The notes beneath the pieces were generated by a model. That model saw nothing but the letters and a program-made list of their open reading frames with translations. It did not search any database and had not been told where the DNA came from. Below, one piece after another: positions 43,001 to 51,598 of a stretch of 56,993 bases of DNA. A program made the translations under genes and the position numbers. The stretch comes from Pseudomonadota bacterium (GTDB taxonomy: Bacteria; Pseudomonadota; Gammaproteobacteria; Steroidobacterales; Woeseiaceae): positions 1 through 56,993 of the forward strand of contig JACZTO010000011.1 in assembly GCA_022573655.1 (NCBI GenBank), given 5' to 3'. Every line of letters begins with the position of its first letter. Positions within the stretch are counted from its first letter, which is position 1.

Positions 43001-43547
43001 GACCGAGAGCAGGCTCACGGAAAGCGATGAGCTAACTTGGGCAGTTGCCAGGAGCTACTTCAAACTCCTCAGCTACAAGGACGAATACGAAGTGGCGCGC
43101 CTGCACACGCGCAAAGAATTCCTCGACTCCGTGCGTAGCGAATTCGGCTCACACGCGAAGCTCCGCTTCCATCTCGCCCCGCCACTATTGAACACCGGGA
43201 TTGATGCACGCGGGCGACCGCGTAAGAAGGAATTCGGTGGCTGGATGCTGCACGTGTTCAGACTGATAGCACCGTTGCGAGTACTGCGTGGCACGCCATT
43301 CGATGTTCTCGGATTATTGGCAGAGCGGCGTATGGAGCGTGAGTTGATAGTCGAATTCGAACAGCTCATCGACGATCTATTGCCCGCCCTTCGAGAGGAC
43401 CGCCTGCAGGAGGCGACGGATATCGTGGCGCTGTACATGGACATCCGCGGCTACGGGCCCGTGAAAGCAGAAGCCGCCGAACTCGTGCGGGGACAGGTGG
43501 CCGAGAGATTGCAAAACCTTTTGTCGGTCAGCGCGGAGGCTGCGTAA
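40074..43547 (+). CDS. iorAB: Indolepyruvate ferredoxin oxidoreductase, fused alpha/beta-gamma form
   Basis: Thiamine-pyrophosphate-dependent oxidative decarboxylase of arylpyruvates to arylacetyl-CoA, 1157 residues from ATG 40074 (an upstream ATG at 40011 adds unconserved residues). The N-terminal pyrimidine-binding domain includes GFVSGYRGSPLGAFDQELW. The TPP domain includes FCSGCPHNSSTK, GIGCHFMANWMDRDTDGLIQMGGEGVNW and NLGDGTFYHSG. A ferredoxin-type cluster lies at CEGCGDCSVESNC with further Cys in NNCNKDFSCVNGFC. The C-terminal gamma domain starts ITGVGGTGVVTVGALI. This single-chain type is typical of aerobic proteobacteria. Next to the paa genes it would supply phenylacetyl-CoA directly from phenylpyruvate (inference). 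Confidence 0.92.
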   Translation: MSASLSTNSYPLDNYELDDRYHRESGRVFLTGTQALVRIALMQRTMDKAAGLNTAGFVSGYRGSPLGAFDQELWRAQSFLDENNIRFLPAVNEELAATAILGSQQVETDPDRTVDGVFGIWYGKGPGVDRAGDALKHGNAYGSSPHGGVLVVAGDDHGCVSSSMPHQSDVAFMTFVMPNLNPASVAEYLEYGLYGIALSRFSGMWVGFKAISETVESASSIELSPYPQFKIPTDFVIPPDGLHYRWPDFPGPQIEERLEAKKAATLAFAAANPIDRKIFDVPNARFGIVTTGKGHLDLMEALRLLGIDAAAAKRIGVDVYKVGMVWPLEPNGALEFVKNKHDVLVVEEKRGIIESQFKEYFYDYPGRKPQRMVGKEDENGERLVPWVGELSPLQLAKIVASRMDREFGGDTFSQRAQRLLADGTIVIEISGAKRIPYFCSGCPHNSSTKVPEGSKALAGIGCHFMANWMDRDTDGLIQMGGEGVNWITRSMFNGGKHIFQNLGDGTFYHSGSVAIRQAVAAKTNITFKILYNDAVAMTGGQPVDGPISVQAIAHMVRAEGIDRIALVSDEPELFAASEFPPNMTISHRREMDAVQRELRDIPGVTILIYAQTCAIEKRRRRKRGTLPDPKKFVVINELVCEGCGDCSVESNCLSIIPKETPFGRKRQIDQNNCNKDFSCVNGFCPSFVTVVGDVELQKSPLKLEKSVEQLAASLPEPELPQLGSCYDLLITGVGGTGVVTVGALITMAAHLEGKGSSVLDFMGFAQKFGPVLSYIRIAPRPADIHQVRIESTRADALIGCDLVVSSSPKASMTYSKGHTRAVVNSAEMMTGDFARHRDANLRADDRVAAIRAALGDNNLSTIDANRLAQQLMGDTIYANVLLLGYAWQKGLVPVSLQALMRAVVLNNVAIENNKRAFLCGRLAAADPAQLDELMNPASNSDETLDAAISRRRDFLVDYQNEALSDRYQQLLARVRATESRLTESDELTWAVARSYFKLLSYKDEYEVARLHTRKEFLDSVRSEFGSHAKLRFHLAPPLLNTGIDARGRPRKKEFGGWMLHVFRLIAPLRVLRGTPFDVLGLLAERRMERELIVEFEQLIDDLLPALREDRLQEATDIVALYMDIRGYGPVKAEAAELVRGQVAERLQNLLSVSAEAA

Positions 43548-43581
43548 CGCAATTTGAAGCAGCCCGTGTCACCATTGGCAC

Positions 43582-44604
43582 ATGACTATTCGTTACGAAT
43601 TCGACAGCAGGCCGGATGCTGGCAAGACAATGGCCGTTGCCGATGGTGTGCAATGGCTACGCATGCCATTGCCGTTCGCGCTCAATCACATCAATCTCTG
43701 GTTGCTGCGCGACGATCCGGGCTGGGCAATTGTCGATACCGGTGTCGGTACCGAAGAAACGCAGCAAGTCTGGGCAACAGTCTTTTCCGAGGCGATGTCC
43801 GACGCACCAGCTACGCACATAATCGCAACACATATGCACCCGGATCATGTCGGCTGCGCAGGTTGGCTAGCCCGTAAGTTTGCTGTCGATCTCTGGATGA
43901 CCCGGGACGAATATATGATGTGCCGAATACTCGTTGCGGATACTGGCCGGGATGCGCCGGCAGAAGGTCTGCAATTCTACGCAGCGGCTGGTTTTTCACA
44001 GCAGCAACTTGAGGTTTATCGCAAGTTCTTTGGCTTCTTTGGAAAGTTTGTGACGCCGATTCCCGAGGCGTTTAAACGCATGGCTGATCGGGATGTTCTC
44101 GATATTGGTGGCGCCAGCTGGGAAGTCATCACGGGAGGTGGCCATTCGCCAGAGCATGCCTGCCTTTACGATGGCGCGCGTAATATTCTAATTTCTGGCG
44201 ACCAACTCCTGCCCAGCATCTCCTCCAACGTCAGTGTCTGGCCAACGGAACCGCTGGCCAATCCGCTTCGTGAGTGGTTTCGATCATTGCGTAATCTCAA
44301 GGATCGAGTTCCCGCTGATGTCCTTGTTCTGCCGTCCCACGGCAAGCCGTTCCGCGGCGCGCATGAGCGCCTCGATGACCTGATTCGGGATCATGAAGAA
44401 AAACTTGCCAGTCTGCTTGACTGGTGCAAAGAACCGCGACAGGCCGTCGATGTGTTTCCTGCCCTGTACAAAGCGCGCATCGATGACAAGAACCGAATCA
44501 TGGCAACAGGCGAAGCGCTCGCACACCTGCATTACCTGGTCGGGCGCGGCGATCTAACGGCTGAGTCCGATGCGAAACGCGTCACGTGGTATCAAAGCAC
44601 GTAG
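43582..44604 (+). CDS. MBL-fold metallohydrolase
   Basis: Metallo-beta-lactamase-fold hydrolase of 340 residues. The zinc motif is THMHPDHVGCAG, with further ligands expected in GGGHSPEHACLYD (His) and ISGDQLLP (Asp) and a late LPSHGKPF. A long C-terminal helical part (about 245-340) resembles that of LACTB2-like and related hydrolases. It starts 34 bp after the ferredoxin oxidoreductase and may be in the same transcript, so a thioester or CoA-ester substrate from arylpyruvate metabolism is conceivable. That is inference; the family is functionally broad. Convergent with the REC-GGDEF-EAL gene. Confidence 0.82.
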   Translation: MTIRYEFDSRPDAGKTMAVADGVQWLRMPLPFALNHINLWLLRDDPGWAIVDTGVGTEETQQVWATVFSEAMSDAPATHIIATHMHPDHVGCAGWLARKFAVDLWMTRDEYMMCRILVADTGRDAPAEGLQFYAAAGFSQQQLEVYRKFFGFFGKFVTPIPEAFKRMADRDVLDIGGASWEVITGGGHSPEHACLYDGARNILISGDQLLPSISSNVSVWPTEPLANPLREWFRSLRNLKDRVPADVLVLPSHGKPFRGAHERLDDLIRDHEEKLASLLDWCKEPRQAVDVFPALYKARIDDKNRIMATGEALAHLHYLVGRGDLTAESDAKRVTWYQST

Positions 44605-44607
44605 CAA

Positions 44608-46551
44608 TCAGCTGGCCTGCTTGGGTACCCCGTCGATTCCAACGACTGTGGATCGTCGCTTGCAATTTTGCGTGTCTTCAAAACCGTCTGCCCAGGTAAG
44701 TAACTGGTCGGCTGGCATTGGCTTCGCGATGAAATATCCTTGTGCCAGATCGCAGCCCAGTTTGCGCACGAGGCCGTATTGCTCATCCGTTTCAACACCC
44801 TCTGCTATAACTTCCAGTTTCATCGCTTTACCGAGCGCGACAATGGCTTCAACTACGCGACTGTTAACGCTGTCTTCCGAAAGTTGAGATATGAATGTCT
44901 GGTCAATCTTGAGCGTCTGCACCGGAAACTGAGCCAGGTAACTCAGCGACGAGTAACCGGTACCGAAGTCGTCAATATGAATGCCAACCCCGAACTTGGC
45001 CAAATCTTCCAACACGGGTTGCGCGATCGTCAAATCTTCGAGGAGTACTGTCTCCGTTAATTCGAGATTGATGTATTTCTTGTCGACATTTGCGCTGGAC
45101 AGGATGCCTTTGATCAAACTGACCAGGTCCCGATTGCGAAGCTGGTGAGCCGACAGATTTACGCTGACCGGAACATCCCAACCTACATCATCGCGCCACT
45201 GGGCGACGTTTGCGCAGACCGTACGCATGATCGACTCAAACAACATATCGGAAATACCCATCTCCTCACTGAGTGGAACAAAATCCGACGGTGGGACAAT
45301 GGAACCATCTGGACGTATCCATCGTGCCAATGCCTCGACACCAGCCAGTTTTCCTGAGGACAGACATTGTTGCGGTTGATAGTAGGCCGTGATTTGTCCA
45401 GTTTCGATCGCGCCGCGTAATTCCACCTCAAGATCAAACTTGTGCTTGGCGCGATAGCGCATTTCGCTGTGGTAGTACGTAATCTTGCGATCCGGGCTAC
45501 GCATCGACCGATGCAGGGCAGCCTCGGCACAGCGGAAAACTTTCTTGGCGTCCCGACCATGCACCGGGTGCCATGACACACCGATGCTCGCCTTCAGAAA
45601 CAAGTCGCGACCGTTAATCAGGAACGGATCTTCCACAGTCTGCTTGACCTTTTCCGCTAGTTCTCGAATCTCCGAATCATGTCCTACTCCCGGCTGCAGG
45701 ATCGCGAATTCGTCTGCGCCGAAACGGCCGACGATTGCCCGGGCGCCGCTCGCCTGCTCACTGAAGGCGCGACAGAGCCTGTTGCCAATAGAGCGCAACA
45801 ATTCGGTCCCGGCATCGTAGCCCATAGTCTCATTGATAAAGCTGAATCTTTCGATGTCGAGCAGCACGGCGACTGTGTCGCCCTCGGTGTCTTCGGCCCT
45901 TTCAATCAGCGCTTGCAGCTCTTCGAGCAACAACAACTGGTTGGGCAATCTCGTTACGACATCAAAATACGCCAACTTCTGCAGTGCTTTAGTGCGCTCC
46001 TCGACTCGCTTCTCGAGATCTTCGTTTGCTCGTCGCAGGGCCATATCGGCGTGCCATTTTCCGCACAACGCAGCCGCAAGCTGTCGACACTCAAGCGTGT
46101 GAAACGGTTTCTTGAAAAAGAATATCTTGTCGGCTGGCGGAATCTGCTTGCCGAGGTTGTCCGGTTCGGGGTTGTGTGACCCGGTGACGATTACGATATT
46201 TACATTCGGATCCAGCTTGCGAATTCGTTTGGCGGCTTCGAGGCCGTCTATTCCCGGTGGCATACGAATATCGATGAAAACAATTGAGAAGTGCTGTCCC
46301 AGCTTTATCGCCGACGCCACAGCTTCAACAGCGGACTCGCCCTGGTCGCACGTGTGAACATCGAATTTCGCGACGCCTCGCTCGTCGGTTTCATCACCGA
46401 ATAAGACCTTCTCAAGATCTGACAGAGTCGTGGTGGTTTTGTCGGACTCAAAATCCTCGCCAAGGCAACGAACGTACTCTCCTATCAGCAGCGCGTCGTC
46501 GTCGACGCAGAGCACGCGATTAACAGATGTCAGAGTTGATTCGTCCATCAT
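44608..46551 (-). CDS. Response regulator with REC, GGDEF and EAL domains (probable c-di-GMP phosphodiesterase)
   Basis: Protein of 647 residues. The receiver (about 10-165) has VLCVDDD and the phospho-Asp in IVFIDIRMPPGIDGLEA, with an insertion of roughly 25-30 residues after the first helix (SDKTTTTLSDLEKVLFGDETDERG). A coiled coil (LRRANEDLEKRVEERTKAL) leads to a GGDEF domain whose signature reads FGADEFAIL, so the second Gly is replaced. The EAL domain has GVEALARW, NLSAHQL, NLELTETVL, IDDFGTGYSSL, KIDQTFI and IAEGVETDEQ, so the catalytic residues appear complete. A c-di-GMP hydrolase controlled by phosphorylation is the likely function. It follows the lone receiver gene by 8 bp. Confidence 0.9.
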   Translation of the reverse strand: MMDESTLTSVNRVLCVDDDALLIGEYVRCLGEDFESDKTTTTLSDLEKVLFGDETDERGVAKFDVHTCDQGESAVEAVASAIKLGQHFSIVFIDIRMPPGIDGLEAAKRIRKLDPNVNIVIVTGSHNPEPDNLGKQIPPADKIFFFKKPFHTLECRQLAAALCGKWHADMALRRANEDLEKRVEERTKALQKLAYFDVVTRLPNQLLLLEELQALIERAEDTEGDTVAVLLDIERFSFINETMGYDAGTELLRSIGNRLCRAFSEQASGARAIVGRFGADEFAILQPGVGHDSEIRELAEKVKQTVEDPFLINGRDLFLKASIGVSWHPVHGRDAKKVFRCAEAALHRSMRSPDRKITYYHSEMRYRAKHKFDLEVELRGAIETGQITAYYQPQQCLSSGKLAGVEALARWIRPDGSIVPPSDFVPLSEEMGISDMLFESIMRTVCANVAQWRDDVGWDVPVSVNLSAHQLRNRDLVSLIKGILSSANVDKKYINLELTETVLLEDLTIAQPVLEDLAKFGVGIHIDDFGTGYSSLSYLAQFPVQTLKIDQTFISQLSEDSVNSRVVEAIVALGKAMKLEVIAEGVETDEQYGLVRKLGCDLAQGYFIAKPMPADQLLTWADGFEDTQNCKRRSTVVGIDGVPKQAS

Positions 46552-46559
46552 TCCTGTAC

Positions 46560-47060
46560 TCAGTGCTCGCGTACCATCGCTGCTACGTCTTCTGCCAGCT
46601 GTGTGAATGACAGCGGTTTGTTGAAATAATGAAGCCTCATCGGTGGCGGTACGCGACGCTGTAGTTCGTGCAGCGTTATGTCCGAAAAGCCCGTTACAAA
46701 GACTATTTCAACATCGGGATCCATTTTTCGGATTTGGCTGCCCGCCTCCACACCGTCGATACCAGGCGGCATGCGCACATCCAGAATGACGACGTCGAAT
46801 GGATCGCCGGCCTCCTGGGCAGCTGCGGCGACTTTGATCGCGTCATCGCCCTGCGTACAGGCAACAATATCGAATATGGGATGATCCTCTACATCGGTAC
46901 CTCGATCGAATAATTCTGCCGCCAGGGCATCAAGCGCTTTCATATGATCGGTTGCCTCTTCGTCGCCGAAGGCTTCGCGATAGCACTCAAGCACAGCTTC
47001 ATCATCATCCGCGACGAGAACCTTGATGTGCTCCTGATCTTGTCCGATATTCACAATCAA
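46560..47060 (-). CDS. Single-domain response regulator receiver
   Basis: Receiver-only protein of 166 residues. VLVADDDEAVLECYREAF opens the domain, the phospho-Asp is in VVILDVRMPPGIDGVEAGS, and the switch Thr and Lys are in IVFVTGFSD and YFNKPLS. As in the downstream REC-GGDEF-EAL protein, an extra segment of about 30 residues follows the first helix (GDEEATDHMKALDALAAELFDRGTDVEDHPIF). No output domain. It overlaps the kinase gene by 4 bp and may act as a phosphate sink or relay between the kinase and the EAL protein. Confidence 0.9.
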   Translation of the reverse strand: MIVNIGQDQEHIKVLVADDDEAVLECYREAFGDEEATDHMKALDALAAELFDRGTDVEDHPIFDIVACTQGDDAIKVAAAAQEAGDPFDVVILDVRMPPGIDGVEAGSQIRKMDPDVEIVFVTGFSDITLHELQRRVPPPMRLHYFNKPLSFTQLAEDVAAMVREH

Positions 47061-48940
47061 CCTCCTTGTGCTGCAGGTAGCAACACATGAAATTCGGCAC
47101 CGTGGCCCAGGCCGTCGCTTTCAGCAACAATGCGCCCGCCCATTCCGGCCACGGCGTTCGCACACCAGTGCAAACCGAGCCCGTTCGCTTCTCCCTGAGT
47201 TTTGGATGTGAAGCCGCGTTGAAAAATGCGATCTCTCACGTTGTCATTGAAACCGTTGCCGTTGTCACGGACCGTCACACGAACCATCGCCTGGTTATTG
47301 ACGATCTCATTGGCTGCGACCAGCGAGATCTTGCCTGCAGTGATGCCACTGCGTTGTATCGACTCGTAGGCGTTGAGAACAAGGTTTCCCATTACCTGCA
47401 GCAATCCGATGCGATGCGCCCGCACCCGCACGTTGGCCAACTGGTCGCCCATCTCGAGACTTACTTTGGGTTCGGCTTCTTTGGGAATGACATTCACTGC
47501 TTCGTCCAGCACCTCGTCGATAACGAGGTTTTCGGCAATCGGCGCTACATTCGCAAACTTTTCCTGAGTCGAAAGTATTCCTTCGACCTGCTTTGCCTGC
47601 GATGTGGCGATTTTCAAGTCATTCGCAGCATGGTTGGTGACAGACTTGACGTGCTCGAAGGACGCGTTGATGTATTCAAGATATTTTTGTTTGCGCTCGG
47701 CCGGACAGTCCGGGTTGGAAATTTGCTCGGTCGCGTCGGCAATGCGCAAATTGTCGGTAACTCCGAACGCTTTTCGCAAACGATCAAGCCCGTTAATCAT
47801 AGGCGTCATCGCGTTGCGAATATTATGCAGAACCTCGGCCGCCGTGTCGGCCTTGCCAGCTTTGAAAGACTGGTCCAACAACGACTGTCTAGCGTCGTGC
47901 ACTTCAGCCGTCATGCCGTCAAATTGACTGGCTAGCACGCCGATTTCATCGCCACGCTGCATATCCAACTGACGGGACAAATCACCGCTCTGCCGAATCT
48001 CATCAATGTGGCGAGTGAGTTGCTCAATTGGCCGCAGAATCGTGCTGCGCAGCATAAACCAGATGAAGCCTATGACGAACAGGCCCGCGACAACAAGGAA
48101 TGCCATTGCCGCATTGATTGTTTGCGAACCAAGCCTGGAAATATTACGCGCGGTATCCGCCCACAAGATCAGGAACGGCCTGCCATTGATGTCGTCCAGA
48201 ATTCGCCGACTCGATATATTGTTTGGGTAAACGTTGACATCGGCGTCGGCATTGATGTGCTCGCTGTCAATTATCGGGCCGTCTGTTGCCGGAATGAAAT
48301 CCCAATGCATATCAACTTCGGTGCGATCTCGTAACCGCAACAGCCGTGATTCATTCAGAAATTGCCCCATGATAACGGTGCCGGAAATATCTCCCGTGAA
48401 GTCCGAGCGCACAACCGGCCGTGAACTAATGATCATTGGACCAAGCCCGGTTTCGATAAAGCCAACTGTTTTGCCGAGAGGATCATGAAAAGTGGTCAAC
48501 CTGGCTGACGACACATGCTCGGAATCAAGTATTGCAAGTTCGGCCGGCGGGACGTCTTCGCCACGGACGAGCACCTGCGCCCACAACAGTTGATTCTCCA
48601 CATCGTAGACCGCCAACATGTCCAAACCGAGATTCGTCAACGTAGGTCGCAGAAGATTCGATTTAGGGAAGTTGGGATTCTCGCCCCTGACGTAATAAAA
48701 CATGTCGTCCCAGGGTGCCCAATCGGCCGTAACGGCCGCTAGATTCTCGAGGTCGGTCAGAATGGCGCCCTCAGCGCGTTTCAGGTCGGCGCGCGCCGCC
48801 GAAAGTTCGAGGTCACCGAAGGCCGGGGCGATAACGGTGCGCAGGACCGCGAAGCTGACAATAATAAAAGCGGCGAACAAAAGCGCCAGTGTCAGGGATA
48901 CTTTTCTTTGCAATGGCAGTGATGCGTATGTATTTGACAT
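47057..48940 (-). CDS. Membrane sensor histidine kinase (CHASE4-like sensor, HAMP)
   Basis: Inner-membrane kinase of 627 residues. TM1 is about residues 13-35 (VSLTLALLFAAFIIVSFAVL). The periplasmic domain of about 240 residues contains LENLAAVTADWAPWDDMFYYVRG and LDMLAVYDVENQLLWAQVL, the pattern of CHASE4. TM2 (INAAMAFLVVAGLFVIGFIWFML) is followed by HAMP. The phospho-His is probably in AEVLHNIRNAMTPMINGL; the ATPase domain has MGNLVLNAYES (N box), VRDNGNGF and GLGLHWCANAVAGMGG. First gene of the kinase-receiver-EAL operon. Ligand unknown. Confidence 0.9.
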   Translation of the reverse strand: MSNTYASLPLQRKVSLTLALLFAAFIIVSFAVLRTVIAPAFGDLELSAARADLKRAEGAILTDLENLAAVTADWAPWDDMFYYVRGENPNFPKSNLLRPTLTNLGLDMLAVYDVENQLLWAQVLVRGEDVPPAELAILDSEHVSSARLTTFHDPLGKTVGFIETGLGPMIISSRPVVRSDFTGDISGTVIMGQFLNESRLLRLRDRTEVDMHWDFIPATDGPIIDSEHINADADVNVYPNNISSRRILDDINGRPFLILWADTARNISRLGSQTINAAMAFLVVAGLFVIGFIWFMLRSTILRPIEQLTRHIDEIRQSGDLSRQLDMQRGDEIGVLASQFDGMTAEVHDARQSLLDQSFKAGKADTAAEVLHNIRNAMTPMINGLDRLRKAFGVTDNLRIADATEQISNPDCPAERKQKYLEYINASFEHVKSVTNHAANDLKIATSQAKQVEGILSTQEKFANVAPIAENLVIDEVLDEAVNVIPKEAEPKVSLEMGDQLANVRVRAHRIGLLQVMGNLVLNAYESIQRSGITAGKISLVAANEIVNNQAMVRVTVRDNGNGFNDNVRDRIFQRGFTSKTQGEANGLGLHWCANAVAGMGGRIVAESDGLGHGAEFHVLLPAAQGG

Positions 48941-49087
48941 AATACTAATAAACGTCCGACATAAGCTAGCGTTATCTGATCCAAGTGTATAAATAGCGCG
49001 CCAGTCGCGGCGTGACGCAACGCACTAACTGGCGAATTATGTGATACGTTACGCGGCGTTCAGACCCCCCAATTCCGAGCCAGACCA

Positions 49088-49783
49088 ATGCCCCTATTCA
49101 AGCGCACTTTGAGCGAATTCTTATTTCGCCGTTTCATGCTCAAGCACTACTCATCGAACCTGCTGCTGGAGATGAATCTGGAAGCGAAAATGGACTCGCT
49201 CGAATACATCAAGGCGCACATGGTCGACGCACCTTTTTTCGAAAAGCACAAACAACTCGTCAAATACACACTTGATAACATCGGCAAAGACGGTCTGCAC
49301 CTTGAATTCGGCGTTGGCCGTGGTAAATCGATGCGCTGGATAGCGCCCGAAATCGACGGCACGATACATGGCTTCGATTCGTTCGAAGGCATTCAGGAAC
49401 ACTGGAACGGCAATCCGATTGGGGCCTTTTCTCAAAAACGGATGCCAAGAGTGCCTAACAACGTTGAATTTCATGTTGGATATTTCGATGCGACACTGCC
49501 GGATTTTCTGGACAGTCACTCAGGGCCTATCGCCTTCCTGCACGTCGATTGTGACCTCTACTCATCAACCGTGACTATTTTCGATGCTCTTGGCGAACGA
49601 CTTCAGCCTGGCGCGATAATCCTGTTCGACGAGTACTACAATTTTCATCGCTGGCAACAACACGAATTCAAAGCCTTCCAGGAATTTGTGCGGCGATCCA
49701 GCGTGCAATACGAATACATAGCGTATTCGGTAACCGGCCAGCAGGTCGCCGTCCGAATTCTCTCCAATCCGACTTGCGCCTAA
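49088..49783 (+). CDS. Class I SAM-dependent methyltransferase (TylF/macrocin-O-methyltransferase-like)
   Basis: Methyltransferase-like protein of 231 residues. The SAM motif is [20 protein letters not shown], followed by [15 protein letters not shown] and [37 protein letters not shown], the metal-binding pattern of the TylF branch. No signal peptide. The stop overlaps the convergent SDR gene by 4 bp. Relatives often sit in polysaccharide or secondary-metabolite loci, but none is visible here, so the acceptor is unknown. Confidence 0.83.
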   Translation: MPLFKRTLSEFLFRRFMLKHYSSNLLLEMNLEAKMDSLEYIKAHMVDAPFFEKHKQLVKYTLDNIGKDGLHLEFGVGRGKSMRWIAPEIDGTIHGFDSFEGIQEHWNGNPIGAFSQKRMPRVPNNVEFHVGYFDATLPDFLDSHSGPIAFLHVDCDLYSSTVTIFDALGERLQPGAIILFDEYYNFHRWQQHEFKAFQEFVRRSSVQYEYIAYSVTGQQVAVRILSNPTCA

Positions 49784-50544
49784 AGTCGCAGACCCCCGTC
49801 AATATCGAAACAACGACCCGAGACGTAATCGTTTTCGAGAATGAACTGGACTGTTTGCGCTATTTCGTCTGGCTCGCCCATGCGGGTAGCTGGAATAGCC
49901 CTGGTCAGCTTCTCCCTGGCTTCCGGTTTCATTGCCATCACCATTTCGGTAGCGATGAAACCGGGCGCTATTGACGCTGTCCGAATGCCATAACGCGCCA
50001 GTTCTTTTGCCCACGTGACGGCCATTGCCTGCACCCCGGCCTTTGCGGCGGAATAATTTGTCTGGCCCACGTTTCCGTGGCGGGAAATCGATGAGATATT
50101 GATGATGCACCCTTCGCAGGCCAGTTCTATCATTACTGCCGCTGCCTCGCGGCCGCATAGAAAAACGCCGGTGAGATTGACATCAATGACGGCTTGCCAC
50201 TGCTCCAGCGTCATTTTCGATACCTGTTCGCCATCTTCGTACTTCAGCAATAGCGCATCACGCGTAATGCCGGCGTTATTGACCAGACCATGCAGAGCAT
50301 CGAAATCGCTGGCAATCTTGGCGAACAAAGCCTCCACCGGACCCTCCTCGGCGACATTCGCAACATAGAACTCAACCATCGGCGAACCTGCTTTAACGCA
50401 CGCCGTCTGTGCTTCAAGCAATGCCTGCTCATCGAGATCCACGAGTGCCAGACGCGCACCGGCGCTTGCCAGACGCTTGGCCATTGCAGCACCCAGCCCG
50501 CGGCCGGCTCCGGTTATGGCAATCGTTTTTCCTGCGATTTTCAT
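49780..50544 (-). CDS. Short-chain dehydrogenase, 3-oxoacyl-ACP reductase (FabG) type
   Basis: NAD(P)-dependent SDR of 254 residues. Cofactor motif [34 protein letters not shown], catalytic Ser in [21 protein letters not shown] with Tyr and Lys, and the C-terminal [18 protein letters not shown] are all in place. The pattern is FabG-like, but it is unlinked to the fab genes at 27.8-29.6 kb and is cotranscribed with 6-phosphogluconolactonase (4-bp overlap). It may therefore be an accessory reductase and not the essential FabG. Confidence 0.88.
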   Translation of the reverse strand: MKIAGKTIAITGAGRGLGAAMAKRLASAGARLALVDLDEQALLEAQTACVKAGSPMVEFYVANVAEEGPVEALFAKIASDFDALHGLVNNAGITRDALLLKYEDGEQVSKMTLEQWQAVIDVNLTGVFLCGREAAAVMIELACEGCIINISSISRHGNVGQTNYSAAKAGVQAMAVTWAKELARYGIRTASIAPGFIATEMVMAMKPEAREKLTRAIPATRMGEPDEIAQTVQFILENDYVSGRCFDIDGGLRL

Positions 50545-51224
50545 GGCGCCCAGTATACGTGCACGGGCGTTTTTTGCTGCGCCAGCAGATGTGCAACAGG
50601 CAAGACACTGGTCGCCAACTTGGCCTGCTCATACACGGCGAACTTCTCGTCTCCGAAAAAAAACAGAATGATCTCATCGCTGTGCAACAGCGCAGCCAAC
50701 GTCATGGTTACCCTGGGGTGTGGGCTGGCCGCCGTGCGCACGGGCATGTAGAAAAACATGCCGTCAAGATCGAGCCCGACCTCAAGGCTGTCAGCCGCAG
50801 GAAACAGTGACGCAAAATGGCCGTCGCCGCCCATGCCAACCATACAGCAGGCAAAACCTTGCTTGGGAAACGCAGCTTGTAACGCACCGCAGCGCTCTGC
50901 AACGGACTGGTCAGCGTCATAGATCGAAAGGACTTCGCCCGCAGTCGCTAGATTTATCAGCAGCCGGTCTTGAACGAGTTTTTGGTTGCTATCAACGTGA
51001 TCGGACGGGACCCAACGCTCATCGGACAATGCCACCCGTACGTTTTGCCAGTCAATTGGCTTGTCTGACAGCATAGAAAAACACTCGCCGGGCGTCGAAC
51101 CTCCACTGACAACGAAAGTTGCGTGGCCAGCGTTTGCCAGTCGCGCATCGACAAGCGTTGCAATTCGATCTGCTACCGCACTGGATGCCTGTCGTCGCGA
51201 AGCGAACGCATGCTCTATCGGCAT
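50541..51224 (-). CDS. pgl: 6-phosphogluconolactonase
   Basis: DevB-type lactonase of 227 residues that hydrolyses 6-phosphoglucono-lactone in the oxidative pentose phosphate or Entner-Doudoroff routes. Core motifs are [45 protein letters not shown] and [18 protein letters not shown] 51224 is chosen: it begins the conserved part ([12 protein letters not shown]) and has GGGAA upstream, whereas the longer frame from 51299 adds unconserved residues. zwf and edd, the usual neighbours, are absent from the window. Confidence 0.9.
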   Translation of the reverse strand: MPIEHAFASRRQASSAVADRIATLVDARLANAGHATFVVSGGSTPGECFSMLSDKPIDWQNVRVALSDERWVPSDHVDSNQKLVQDRLLINLATAGEVLSIYDADQSVAERCGALQAAFPKQGFACCMVGMGGDGHFASLFPAADSLEVGLDLDGMFFYMPVRTAASPHPRVTMTLAALLHSDEIILFFFGDEKFAVYEQAKLATSVLPVAHLLAQQKTPVHVYWAP

Positions 51225-51331
51225 CTCAATGTTCCCGGGAAAAGAATATTGTGAATTTGCGCACGCGGCGAGAATCGCCGGTGACAGCATACAAGTCAAT
51301 GCAAAAACGCGTTACTGTTTGCCGAGATTTT

Positions 51332-51598
51332 TCAGAACTGCCTGAACATGTCCCGCATGGCAGAACGCGACACGCATCTACAGCGAGTAGTGGCAATACG
51401 TGTCTCGCAGTAACTCACGTAGCCGTTGGCGCAGTCGATTGGCTCCCCGGCCTGGCGGCGGGCGATCGTTCGCTCACGTTTTTCTACCTGGCTCCAGTCG
51501 CCTGTGAGCAATGCCTGGTCTTCAAGTTCCTCGAGCGTCGGCGCCGCTGCACAGCCGCCGAGCATCAAGATTAGAATAAGATTCCCTATGGCCTTCAT
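51332..51598 (-). CDS. Small cysteine-containing lipoprotein, unknown function
   Basis: Predicted lipoprotein of 88 residues. The signal MKAIGNLILILMLGGC carries a clear lipobox (LGGC), followed by AAAPTLEELEDQALLTGDWSQVEKRERTIARRQ, an acidic/basic helix. A C-terminal tail has four further cysteines (CANGYVSYC ... CRC), which could pair in the periplasm. It lies 107 bp upstream of pgl on the same strand. I do not recognise a characterised family, but signal peptide and codon pattern support a real gene. Confidence 0.7.
   Translation of the reverse strand: MKAIGNLILILMLGGCAAAPTLEELEDQALLTGDWSQVEKRERTIARRQAGEPIDCANGYVSYCETRIATTRCRCVSRSAMRDMFRQF

Noticed and set aside
43582..44604. MBL hydrolase as a second beta-lactamase
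   Set aside because: It has the general HxHxDH motif but not the B3-type opening or the PHPFFF-like end, and resembles general MBL hydrolases.
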